Assembly: GCA_024277855.1 (NCBI GenBank)
Contig: JAJRUJ010000031.1
Location: 1-50,714, forward strand
Direction of reading: 5' to 3'
Length of the DNA: 50,714 nucleotides
Origin: Candidatus Zixiibacteriota bacterium
GTDB lineage: Bacteria > Zixibacteria > MSB-5A5 > WJJR01 > JAJRUJ01
A program made the position numbers and the translations under genes. Below the pieces are notes generated by a model. That model did not search any database and was not told where the DNA came from. It saw only the letters and a program-made list of their open reading frames with translations. Within the stretch, counting starts at the first letter, position 1. Every line of letters begins with the position of its first letter. Below, in pieces: positions 1 through 8,398 of the stretch.

Positions 1-2
1 AC

Positions 3-3000
3 GCCGGTGAATGTGATGCGGTGGTCGATTTTGCGATTGATTTCACCGACAATTGCTCCGGCGGCAGTGTTGTGGCTTCGCCGGCTTCGGGCAGCGTATT
101 CCCGATCGGCACGACTCCGGTGACAGTCACCGCGACCGATGACGTCGGCAACACGGATGTATGCACTTTCGATGTAACGGTCAACGACACCGAAGACCCG
201 ATAATCACCTGTCCGGGTGATCTCGCGATTGGCGATCAGGACCCGACTGGTCCGGAATTTACCGGTTATGCCACGGCGACCGACAATTGCTCAGATCCGA
301 CCGTTACCTACGCTGATTCGCAAACCGATAACGTGATTACGCGTACCTGGACAGCGACCGATGGCAGCGGGAACTCTGCTTCTTGTGATCAGCTGATCAC
401 GATCACTTCGGCAAACCTGGCCCCGCAGATCACCTGCCCGGGTCCGCAGGAAGTTGCTGTGGACGGCCTTCTGGAATTTGTTGTTACCGCGACCGATCCG
501 AATGACGATCCGGTGACAATCACGATGGAAGATGCGTCTGTCGGCGGTAGTTTCGATGGTACGGACTTCTCGCTGACTCCGGATTGTGCCGCGCTGGGCC
601 TGCATACGTACACGTTCATTGCCTCCGACGGTGATCTTGCCGACACTTGTTATGTCGATATTACCGTTGTCGACGGCACCGATCCGGTGATCACCTGTCC
701 GGACAACCTGATTGTCGAATGCGGCGATCCGACCGATCCGACGGCCACCGGCGAGGCGACGGCAACCGATAATTGTGACCTTGACATCACTATCGAATAC
801 GCCGACAATGTGATCCCCGGCAACTGCGAAAATAGTGTAATGATCGAACGGACCTGGACGGCCACCGATGATGCCGGCAATACTCATAGTTGTGTCCAGA
901 CCATTGAAGTCCTCGACACAACGTCGCCGCAGATCACCTGTCCGGCGGACATCACGGTTCCTGAAGGTCAAACCGATCCGGCATTTACGGGCGAAGCAAA
1001 CGCCAGTGACATTTGTGATTTCAGACCGAATGTCACTTTCGATGATGTCCGGATCGATGACACGATTACTCGGACCTGGACGGCCACCGACAACTGCGGC
1101 AATCTGATCACGTGTGTTCAGACCATCACAGTTGAGCCGGCCGTTGAATGCGGCGACACCTGCTGGGTCGGTGAAATTTCCGGCAACGTTGGTGAAACCG
1201 TTGCAGTCCCGGTGAGCTTCAAAAACTGTGTTGCGCTCGGCGGCCTTTCCGTCCCGCTGTCCTGGGACCCTGACTGTGTGACGCTGGAATCGATTGACTG
1301 GACCGGCTCACGCGTTGAAGGTGTGGTCACCAAGTCTGACGCTTCCAGTATCAACAACACCGACAACAACGTGTTCCTGTATGCGGTCCTGATTTCTGAA
1401 GATCCGATCGCGCCGGGTGAGGGCTTGTTTGCGACGTTGAACTTCACGATTAACAAATGTTGTGGCAGCCCGATTGTAATCGACACGCTGTTTATCCCGC
1501 CAACCGGCTATTACATGTTCGCCGATGTTGACGGTTATGAAGTTCCGACTGAGTTTGTCAGCGGTGGAATTACCGTCGAGCCGGGCGAGATGAATGTGCT
1601 GGTCGATCCGGCTCAATTCGATTTCGAGGCCACCGCAGGCGCCACTACGCCGTTGTGCGAACAGTTGGCCATCACCACCGATTACTGTGGTGAAAGCGGC
1701 TGGGCCCTCGCCTACGACGCATCCTGGCTTTCAGTCAGCAGTGATAATGGTGCTTTCCCGGGCAACGTCGATGTCTGTGTCGATCCGACCGGATTGCCCG
1801 CCGATGTCTATGTTGATTCCATCTGTGTGTCGGAAGCGATCCTCGGGGCGAAAACCCCCTTGGAATGCACCTGGGTCGTGGTTACGCTGACCATCACAGA
1901 ACCCGAACCGATCATCATGCTGGATGCCGGCCTGTTCCAGTTCGAGGTTACCGACTGCGAACCAAACAGCACCGACGGTGATACATTCAACATCACCAAT
2001 ATGGGTGGCGGTACGCTCAACTGGTCGGCCACCTGGACCAACGGCTGGCTGGATGTTTCCCCGACCTCCGATACGGCTCCGACCGAGGTTGCTGTTTCGG
2101 TCAATGGTTTTGGGCTGCCGGCCGATTCCTACAAAGACACAATTAAAATCACCGGTAATGCAATAAACTCGCCGCAATACGTCATTGTCGAGATGACAGT
2201 CACCGAATGCCCGCAGGCCGACACTGTCTGGGTTGGCTCCGGCTTCGGCGGTCTGGGTGATATCGTGACGATCCCGGTGGAATTCTCCAATTCGCAGCTC
2301 CTTTCCGGTATCACCGTGCCTCTGCACTACACCGGCACGAATGTTGTTGCCGTTTCCGGCGACTTTGCCGGTTCGCGGGTTGATTACCTCAGTGAGAAGA
2401 GCGTGACGATCGATGATGTCGCGCAGACAATCTGCATCGCGGCAATCCCGATCACCGAAGATCTGATTCCGGCGGGCGATGGTTTGCTGGTCAATCTGAA
2501 CTTCGAAGTCGTCTCCACCGACGGCTGCCCGAGCATCGAGCCGGTCGAAGTATTCATCGACTCGCAGTATATCGCTCCTGGTTGCGAACTGATGTTTGTC
2601 GACGAACAAGCCGATCCGGTCTACCCGGAATTTTATGCCGGTTCGATCGGGATCGAATGCCCGGGTGGCATCTCCGGTATCGTCGAAGAAGATCAGGGCG
2701 GCGGTATTGACGGGTGCATCGAAGTCTGGACGTCCTACCCCGATGGCGAGTTGATCATCGATGGTTGTGCCGGTCCGGACGGCAGCTTTGAATTCACCGA
2801 CCTGCGGGATGGCTGCTACGACCTCCGGGTCATCCGTGAAGGGTACTGCCCGGTAGTTGAAGAAGTGTGCAGCCCGGCCAGTGGCGTGATTATCACGATG
2901 TATCCGATTCCTGAGCCGGTGGTGACACCGTTTGTCGCCGATTTCTGGACAACCTCGGCTACACTTTATGGTGTGCCGCTGAAAGTCGGCGATGTAATTA

Positions 3001-4415
3001 CCGCCGAGAATTCTGACGGCACAGTCTGCGGTGTCGCCTATGTCGAGACGCCGGGTGAGTTCCTGATCCACGTCTACGGTGACGACACCCTCACCACTCC
3101 GAACGACATAGAAGGCGCGGCCGACGGCGAACGGGTGACTTTCTACCTTAACTGCGATTGCCCGCTCGAAGCAGAAAACCTCTGGGTCAACCACGGCTCG
3201 TTCGAAGAAGAGTTTAGTTTCGAGTGCATCCGCACTCAGGAAATCGAGCTTTGCGGCGATTGGACCCTGATCTCTTACAACGTCACAGTTGACGATCAGT
3301 CGCTGGATAACGTCATGTCCTCGATTGCCGGTTCGTATGAGCAGGTGATCAGTTCGACCTGTGATCAGGGAGCAATTACCTGGGATATCAATCGTCCGTC
3401 AAACTTGAACGACTTGAATTCCATGGACAACGAACACGGATACTGGGTCTATGCACCGGGTCCGTTGTCGATGTCGGTCACCGGTCTGCCGATCGATCCC
3501 GCGGAGATGCCGCTTGATCTCTGCAGCGATTGGAACCTGATCTCGTACTTGCCGAACGAGTCCGACGACTTGACCCACGCTTTCGGTTCAATCGACGGCC
3601 TGTATGATTTCGTCTTCGGTTTCGATTGCGAATTCGGCGCCCAGACCTATGACCCGCAACGTCCGGACATTCTCAACGACCTGAGCTGCCTCGATCCGGG
3701 GCACGGTTACTGGGTGAAGATGGCCGACGCGGCCACGCTGACCTACCCGAGTTCCGGGTATGATTGTAACGACGTGATCGATCCGCTGAGCAAACCGGTC
3801 AACTTAACGACAATCGTCAAACCCACCCCGTGGGTGTGCGACTTCTGGTCATACGGTTCAGTTGATGGGCCGGCCGAAGGCGCAATCCTGACCGTCTTTG
3901 ACGAAGACGGTGTGGCGTGCGGTCAGACGCAGGTCCTTGATAACGGTATGTTCATGATTCACGTCTACGGTGACGATGCGAAGACTGAACGCGACGAAGG
4001 CGCCGCCGCCGGTTCGAAGTTGAGCTTCAAAGCCAACGGCGACGTTTACGAAGTTACCGGCAATAACAACTGGACCGAACGCGGGTCGTTTGAAGTCTCA
4101 CTTACCCGGTCGGGCAGCAGCGCCCCGGTGCCGAATGCGTACGAGTTGTCGCAGAACTATCCGAACCCGTTCAACCCGCAGACCACAATCCGGTTCCGCA
4201 TCCAGGACAACATGCGCGTGACGATGACGATCTTTAACGTCCTCGGTCAGCAAGTGCGTAACCTGCTCGACGAGCAGCAGATGTCGGCCGGAGAACACGA
4301 AGTTGTCTGGAACGGTAAGTTTGACGATGGCACGAGTGCCGAGAGTGGTGTGTATTTCTACCGCATTTCCACCGAGGCATTCACCGATGTACGCAAGATG
4401 ACTTTGCTGAAGTAA
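3..4415 (+). CDS. Secreted multidomain HYR/cohesin-like protein with FlgD-like C-terminal sorting domain (5' partial)
   Basis: The reading frame is open through the left edge, so the N-terminus and any signal peptide are missing. Visible modules in order: about four HYR-type domains with repeated ITCP and ATDNC/WTATD motifs plus one Ig-like unit (nt 3-1140); a cohesin-like domain (about 1150-1580); two BACON-like beta domains (about 1600-2205); a second cohesin-like domain (about 2218-2655); a carboxypeptidase-regulatory-like fold with the motif EVWTSYPDG (about 2668-2900); two copies of a module containing IHVYGDD (about 2925-3150 and 3805-4045) flanking two copies of a DW-LISY...GYW unit (about 3235-3460 and 3525-3730); and a C-terminal FlgD-like domain with NYPNPFNP (about 4125-4415). 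Cys is frequent, as expected for an exported protein. The C-terminal domain type is linked to type IX-like secretion and surface anchoring in FCB bacteria. Function is inferred to be surface adhesion or scaffolding; the ligand is unknown. Confidence 0.85.
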   Translation, partial: AGECDAVVDFAIDFTDNCSGGSVVASPASGSVFPIGTTPVTVTATDDVGNTDVCTFDVTVNDTEDPIITCPGDLAIGDQDPTGPEFTGYATATDNCSDPTVTYADSQTDNVITRTWTATDGSGNSASCDQLITITSANLAPQITCPGPQEVAVDGLLEFVVTATDPNDDPVTITMEDASVGGSFDGTDFSLTPDCAALGLHTYTFIASDGDLADTCYVDITVVDGTDPVITCPDNLIVECGDPTDPTATGEATATDNCDLDITIEYADNVIPGNCENSVMIERTWTATDDAGNTHSCVQTIEVLDTTSPQITCPADITVPEGQTDPAFTGEANASDICDFRPNVTFDDVRIDDTITRTWTATDNCGNLITCVQTITVEPAVECGDTCWVGEISGNVGETVAVPVSFKNCVALGGLSVPLSWDPDCVTLESIDWTGSRVEGVVTKSDASSINNTDNNVFLYAVLISEDPIAPGEGLFATLNFTINKCCGSPIVIDTLFIPPTGYYMFADVDGYEVPTEFVSGGITVEPGEMNVLVDPAQFDFEATAGATTPLCEQLAITTDYCGESGWALAYDASWLSVSSDNGAFPGNVDVCVDPTGLPADVYVDSICVSEAILGAKTPLECTWVVVTLTITEPEPIIMLDAGLFQFEVTDCEPNSTDGDTFNITNMGGGTLNWSATWTNGWLDVSPTSDTAPTEVAVSVNGFGLPADSYKDTIKITGNAINSPQYVIVEMTVTECPQADTVWVGSGFGGLGDIVTIPVEFSNSQLLSGITVPLHYTGTNVVAVSGDFAGSRVDYLSEKSVTIDDVAQTICIAAIPITEDLIPAGDGLLVNLNFEVVSTDGCPSIEPVEVFIDSQYIAPGCELMFVDEQADPVYPEFYAGSIGIECPGGISGIVEEDQGGGIDGCIEVWTSYPDGELIIDGCAGPDGSFEFTDLRDGCYDLRVIREGYCPVVEEVCSPASGVIITMYPIPEPVVTPFVADFWTTSATLYGVPLKVGDVITAENSDGTVCGVAYVETPGEFLIHVYGDDTLTTPNDIEGAADGERVTFYLNCDCPLEAENLWVNHGSFEEEFSFECIRTQEIELCGDWTLISYNVTVDDQSLDNVMSSIAGSYEQVISSTCDQGAITWDINRPSNLNDLNSMDNEHGYWVYAPGPLSMSVTGLPIDPAEMPLDLCSDWNLISYLPNESDDLTHAFGSIDGLYDFVFGFDCEFGAQTYDPQRPDILNDLSCLDPGHGYWVKMADAATLTYPSSGYDCNDVIDPLSKPVNLTTIVKPTPWVCDFWSYGSVDGPAEGAILTVFDEDGVACGQTQVLDNGMFMIHVYGDDAKTERDEGAAAGSKLSFKANGDVYEVTGNNNWTERGSFEVSLTRSGSSAPVPNAYELSQNYPNPFNPQTTIRFRIQDNMRVTMTIFNVLGQQVRNLLDEQQMSAGEHEVVWNGKFDDGTSAESGVYFYRISTEAFTDVRKMTLLK

Positions 4416-4445
4416 ACCGACTGGAATAGCCAGTCGTGACTGAAT

Positions 4446-4486
4446 AATCGGGTGGGCCGCCCACAGCGGGCGGTCCACCACCGATT
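4446..4486. other. Strong intergenic hairpin between two secreted-protein genes
   Basis: A 12-bp stem (4451-4462 with 4468-4479, one G-T pair) closes a 5-nt loop and is extended by an outer aatcg/cgatt pairing. There is no following T-run, so it is a weak candidate as an intrinsic terminator. It lies about 30 bases after the upstream stop codon and just before the ribosome binding site of the next gene, so it could stabilise or attenuate a shared transcript. Confidence 0.5.
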
Positions 4487-4499
4487 GGGGGTTTATTTC

Positions 4500-5834
4500 A
4501 TGACCGTTTTCCGGAGACTCATTCTGAGGATCGCGGCGGTCGGGGTGTTTTTACTGGTGTTGGCCGGTGGTGCGGTTAATGCCGATATTACTGGTTCTGT
4601 TGTCGACGAGGCATTTCAGCCGCTCGTCGACGCCCACGTTGAGTTGTGGACCTCCTATCCAGACGGCACGAAATTGGCGGCAACGCTGTCGGGTGCTGAT
4701 GGGAGTTATTCCTTTTCCGGTTTTAGCGGAAGCTCGTACGACATACGGGCGTGGAAAGGTGACATTCCCACCAAACTATATTTTCCAACCGTTTTATTTG
4801 ATATTCCACAGCCGTTTCCCGGACTATTGTTTATCGGGCTGGTTAAAACTCCTGACGTTCCCGGCAGCCCGGTCCAAACCTGTGATTTCTCCGACACGTC
4901 GTTTACCTCGACTTACCTGGGGTTTCCAATCCAGCGGGGTGATGTCGTCCAGGTTGTTGATCCCGATGAAACGATCTGTGGAATGTTGACTCTTCCCACC
5001 CCGGGCACGGAAGGAGCATATCTGGTCCATGTCTATGGCGACCTGGGTTCGACCGTCGGCACCGACGAAGGCGCCGTTGGCGGCGATACCCTGAAATTTT
5101 TAATTAACAACAAGGCGGCCGAAGTAATCGATACCGTTGCAATCTGGCAAACGGGGAATTCCTTCTACCTGCCGTTGACCGGCACATCGGTTGATATCGA
5201 GGGTGTTTCTGTCGGCAATCCCGCCGATGAAATGGTGTCACCCGGGGCGGTCATCAATCTGGAATTCAAAGTTACCAATACCGGCAATCACGCAGATGCT
5301 TTCGATTTGCAGGCCGTTTCGGTTGGCGACTGGACGGTTTCGATGCCGGGGGGCGCAGCGACGGGAACTTTGAATCCGGGTGAGTTTGAATTGGTGGCGG
5401 TAACGGTCAATGTGCCGCCGGATGTCCTCGCTAATGAAGAGGAGCAGGTGTTTCTCTCGGCGACGTCGCAGGCCAATTATGCAACTTTGGGTGTGGGACA
5501 TGGGACGCTCACGGCCGAGAGTGTCGGGGTTTTTGAAGATGAAACCGGTGTGCCTGAAACCTATTTTCTCGCGCAGAACTATCCCAATCCGTTTAACCCG
5601 TCGACCAAAATTTCTTACGGTCTGGAAGTTGGCGGCCACACTACGATCACCGTTTACAACCTCCTCGGGCAGAGGGTGGCCGGCTTGCTGGATGAATTCC
5701 AATCGGCGGGTAACCATACCGCCACCTGGGACGGTCTTGATAGTCAAAACGAGCCGGTCCCCAGCGGAATCTATTTCTACCGCATTCGCTCGGGAGCATT
5801 TGAACAAACCCGCAAGATGGTCCTGATGAAATAG
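4500..5834 (+). CDS. Secreted CarboxypepD_reg-like / NEW3-like protein with FlgD-like C-terminal sorting domain
   Basis: This 444-residue protein starts at ATG 4500, preceded by a GGGGG tract. That start gives a clean signal peptide (positively charged MTVFRR, hydrophobic stretch, cleavage near GGAVNA). An upstream in-frame start at 4452 would place a charged tail before the signal and lie inside the hairpin. Order: carboxypeptidase-regulatory-like domain with ELWTSYPDG (residues about 28-110), a module containing VHVYGD and a GAVGGD tail (about 125-215), a NEW3/CARDB-like domain with KVTNTGNHAD (about 235-345), and an FlgD-like C-terminal domain with NYPNPFNP ending RKMVLMK. Three of these modules also occur in the large gene just upstream, so the two are related by module shuffling. 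Probably exported to the cell surface; the ligand is unknown. Confidence 0.8.
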   Translation: MTVFRRLILRIAAVGVFLLVLAGGAVNADITGSVVDEAFQPLVDAHVELWTSYPDGTKLAATLSGADGSYSFSGFSGSSYDIRAWKGDIPTKLYFPTVLFDIPQPFPGLLFIGLVKTPDVPGSPVQTCDFSDTSFTSTYLGFPIQRGDVVQVVDPDETICGMLTLPTPGTEGAYLVHVYGDLGSTVGTDEGAVGGDTLKFLINNKAAEVIDTVAIWQTGNSFYLPLTGTSVDIEGVSVGNPADEMVSPGAVINLEFKVTNTGNHADAFDLQAVSVGDWTVSMPGGAATGTLNPGEFELVAVTVNVPPDVLANEEEQVFLSATSQANYATLGVGHGTLTAESVGVFEDETGVPETYFLAQNYPNPFNPSTKISYGLEVGGHTTITVYNLLGQRVAGLLDEFQSAGNHTATWDGLDSQNEPVPSGIYFYRIRSGAFEQTRKMVLMK

Positions 5835-5864
5835 TCTACCCACCCCTTGAGTTATAAGTACCCG

Positions 5865-5895
5865 AACCCCGGTCTCCCGACCGGGGTTTTCTTTG
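5865..5895 (+). terminator. Intrinsic terminator after the two secreted-protein genes
   Basis: A perfect 10-bp stem (5865-5874 with 5879-5888) around the loop tccc is followed by a T-rich tail. It lies 30 bases after the stop codon of the secreted protein and closes the transcription unit. Confidence 0.85.
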
Positions 5896-6004
5896 GGAAA
5901 GAGCCTGCGATTTTTATCGGTTGGCGAGAAGTATTTACCCACTGTAAACGGGTGAGACCCTTTCGCGTTTTCAAGGATGAAGAACGTTTGTATGGGAGGA
6001 TTGC

Positions 6005-6931
6005 ATGAGAAGCTTTAGACGACTCCCCTGGAGAGAATTGGCATTCTGGTCATTGCTGATTGTGATTTCTGGCCTCGTGCTGTACCAGACAGATTTCTTC
6101 GAATCTGCAGGAAACGGGAAGGCAAAGAGCCAACTCATAGACAACTATTACATTCCCAAAGATTTTACACAGAAAAAACCGCTGACTGTTGCCCGAAAAG
6201 CACTGGCCCGCCTCAACTCCGAATCGCCCAAGAAGTGGTATGTCAGATGGAATATGTTCACTGGCCTGCCACGCATGATGACCGGAACAGGAGAAAAATC
6301 TCGAGCACAAACAAATGAAGAAATCGCAAAAACCTTCGTCAAGAAACACCTCGCCCTTCTAGTCGGGATGGAGGATTCGATCTATTTGAGCGATTTTTCA
6401 TTTGAAGTGAAATCATCCGGATTCTTTCGAACCTTCACCTCAATTGGACTGCGAACATATTATCGAGGAATCGAGGTCCTGAATGGTGGGCTTTCCGCCG
6501 ACGTCAATAACGAAGGTCAAGTCATAAGTATCTCTAATTCTCTGACAAATATCCAATCGATCGATCTCAATCCTTCGATCTCAGCAGAAGATGCTGATAG
6601 AATAATAAGAGAAACCGCTGGACAGAAGGAAGTTATGCAAGTGGAGGGTCCACTCAGGCTTGGTATTTATCAGTCAACTCCAGCCCGATTGGCCTATCAT
6701 GGTTACCGCAAAGTCGGCATTTGGACCTGGAGGTTTATGATCGACGCGCATACCGGTGAATTGATTATGTCGCGTCGCCTCGGACATGATGACGATTTAC
6801 GTAATCCCGATGCTCCGCGTGCACCCGAACCGTCACCAGCAGATACTCTGCCTGATTCGGCATATGAGATCTTCAAAAACAAGTTCGGATTCGATCCGCG
6901 AACCAGGAGCATCAAAATGCCAAACAGATAG
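6005..6931 (+). CDS. Stand-alone FTP/PepSY-type metallopeptidase propeptide protein (no catalytic domain)
   Basis: The 308-residue product starts at ATG 6005 with GGGAGGA 4 bases upstream. It has an N-terminal membrane or signal segment (about residues 13-28). An FTP-like propeptide region follows, with TYYRGIEVLNGG and DVNNEGQVISISN (about 150-180), then a PepSY-like region ending WTWRFMIDAHTGELI (about 235-255). Such regions normally precede the catalytic domain of M4/M36 (thermolysin/fungalysin) peptidases as chaperone and inhibitor. Here the frame stops soon after, with no HExxH motif in the gene or in the following 98 bases. It resembles the first part of the broken minus-strand gene at 18597-20662 (shared RLTGLPREM / MFTGLPRMM and DANTGE / DAHTGE segments). 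Base composition looks more AT-rich than its neighbours. It is either a truncated peptidase remnant or a free propeptide-like inhibitor; I cannot tell which. Confidence 0.65.
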   Translation: MRSFRRLPWRELAFWSLLIVISGLVLYQTDFFESAGNGKAKSQLIDNYYIPKDFTQKKPLTVARKALARLNSESPKKWYVRWNMFTGLPRMMTGTGEKSRAQTNEEIAKTFVKKHLALLVGMEDSIYLSDFSFEVKSSGFFRTFTSIGLRTYYRGIEVLNGGLSADVNNEGQVISISNSLTNIQSIDLNPSISAEDADRIIRETAGQKEVMQVEGPLRLGIYQSTPARLAYHGYRKVGIWTWRFMIDAHTGELIMSRRLGHDDDLRNPDAPRAPEPSPADTLPDSAYEIFKNKFGFDPRTRSIKMPNR

Positions 6932-7029
6932 CTCTTACCCACCCGATTATGGTAGTTGGCGTATGTTCTCACCAGCTTCTTCAGGGTACGCGTCAGCAAT
7001 ACCGGTTATCGATCAATCGTAAACGAAGA

Positions 7030-7632
7030 TTAGTCTTCACTCGGAGCGAAGCGTTCTTCGAGGATTTCGCAGAGGATGTGCAGGCAGAATAGATGTGTTT
7101 CCTGAATACGCTGGGTGCTCTCGGCAGGAATGACCACGGCAATATCGGCCAGTTCCGCCGCCTCTCCCCCGGTTTTGCCCAGCAGACCCATCACCCGCAT
7201 TTTCAAATCGTGAGCAGTGTTGACCGCATGAACCAGGTTTGATGAAACTCCCGACGTTGACAAGACCAGGAGGCCGTCGCCCGGACGTCCGAGCGCCTCG
7301 AGTTGACGCGAGAAGATATAATCGAAACCGAAATCATTAGCTGTGGCGGTGAGGATCGAGGTGTCGGTGGTCAGCGCAATCGCCGGCAACGGGTCACGCT
7401 TTTGCGTGGCGTCGAGTCGGACCACCAGCTCGGTCGCCAGGTGCTGGGCATCGCCTGCCGAACCGCCGTTGCCGCAGATATACAACCGACGGCCGGATTC
7501 GAACACCGCCGTCAGCATATCGGTCAGCGCCGCGAACTCGTCGAGACATTGTTCGATAAACGCCTGCTTAACCGCATAGTTTTCCTGAGCGCGCGCGGTC
7601 AGATAGTCGACAAACGATGACGAATCAACCAT
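7030..7632 (-). CDS. gmhA: Phosphoheptose isomerase (SIS domain)
   Basis: The 200-residue protein converts sedoheptulose 7-phosphate to D-glycero-D-manno-heptose 7-phosphate, the first step of the ADP-heptose pathway for the LPS core. The sugar isomerase fold is shown by YICGNGGSAGDAQHLATEL (residues about 50-68), TSGVSSNLV (about 120-128) and the C-terminal AESTQRIQETHLFCLHILCE helix typical of GmhA. Start at ATG 7632 was chosen because the family begins just before the first helix and the longer frame only adds residues antisense to the neighbour. Its first 8 bases overlap the end of the GGGP synthase gene, suggesting translational coupling. It links functionally to the heptosyltransferase gene at 36835-37908 in the same window. 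Confidence 0.9.
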   Translation of the reverse strand: MVDSSSFVDYLTARAQENYAVKQAFIEQCLDEFAALTDMLTAVFESGRRLYICGNGGSAGDAQHLATELVVRLDATQKRDPLPAIALTTDTSILTATANDFGFDYIFSRQLEALGRPGDGLLVLSTSGVSSNLVHAVNTAHDLKMRVMGLLGKTGGEAAELADIAVVIPAESTQRIQETHLFCLHILCEILEERFAPSED

Positions 7633-8398
7633 TGCTTTGCTCCGCCCCGGTCGCCACCGGGTGGGCGGCGGCGGCCATCTCTTTGAGGAAGCCGACTGTG
7701 GGGTTAAACTCCAGCGCACTGCCCACCACGACAATATCCGCCCCGGCCTTGACTGCCGCGCGAACCTGTTCGGGGGTAGTCAGACCACCCCCGACGATCA
7801 GCGGGATGGAAATATATTCGCTAACCTGTCGGACCATCTCGACCGGCACCGGTCGGGGTGCTCCCGAACCGGCCTCAAGGTAGACAAATTTCATGCCCAG
7901 GTATTCGGCGGCCAGTGCATGGTATTTGGCGATGTCCGGTTTGCCCGCCGGCACCGGCAGGGTTTGGCTGATATGCTGAACGGCGGTGATTGCTCCGGAT
8001 TCGACCAGAATGTAACCGGTGGGGATCGGCTCGATGCCGAACGATCTGATCGCCGGTGCTCCCGCCACCTGTTCGCCAATCAAAAATTGCGCATTGCGCC
8101 CGGAAACCAATGAAAGGTAAAGAATCGCATCGACAAATTTGTTAACCTGGATCGCCGAACCGGGGAACAAGATCAACGGCAAATCGGTATTGGCCCGGAC
8201 ATTTTTTATTACGGCCTCGGCCGCCGGCGAATACCCCGTGCTGGTGCCGATCAGGATCGCATCCACTCCCGCTTCGCGCGCCTTTTCCCAGCGCGGATCG
8301 ATCATTTCGGGCAATACGCGGGCCGGATCGATCAACCACAGAAAACGGCCGCCGTTGCGGGCCTCGGTCAAATTCCGATAGATATTTCCGTTTTTCAT
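7625..8398 (-). CDS. Geranylgeranylglyceryl phosphate synthase family protein (GGGPS, group II)
   Basis: This 257-residue TIM-barrel prenyltransferase family joins a polyprenyl diphosphate to sn-glycerol-1-phosphate, the first ether bond of archaeal-type lipids. Diagnostic segments are visible: LIDP (residues 22-25), LILFPGS (75-81), GYILVES (128-134), YLEAGSGAPRPVP (173-185), VGGGLTTPE (202-210) and ADIVVVGSALE (220-230). These match group II enzymes of methanogens and some Bacteroidota better than Bacillus PcrB. The ATG at 8398 overlaps the alaS stop (ATGA), and its own end overlaps gmhA. No G1P dehydrogenase or DGGGP synthase gene lies in this window, so whether complete ether lipids are made cannot be judged here. 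Family assignment is firm; the exact prenyl chain length is not. Confidence 0.88.
   Translation of the reverse strand: MKNGNIYRNLTEARNGGRFLWLIDPARVLPEMIDPRWEKAREAGVDAILIGTSTGYSPAAEAVIKNVRANTDLPLILFPGSAIQVNKFVDAILYLSLVSGRNAQFLIGEQVAGAPAIRSFGIEPIPTGYILVESGAITAVQHISQTLPVPAGKPDIAKYHALAAEYLGMKFVYLEAGSGAPRPVPVEMVRQVSEYISIPLIVGGGLTTPEQVRAAVKAGADIVVVGSALEFNPTVGFLKEMAAAAHPVATGAEQSNG

Noticed and set aside
21-1140. Possible CRISPR or tandem DNA repeat
   Set aside because: The periodicity is in the protein (HYR domains); the DNA repeats are imperfect and follow codon boundaries.
1731-3194. A 487-codon open frame on the minus strand
   Set aside because: It is exactly antisense to the large secreted protein, whose frame shows clear domain motifs. 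The antisense translation has no recognisable domain or ribosome binding site.
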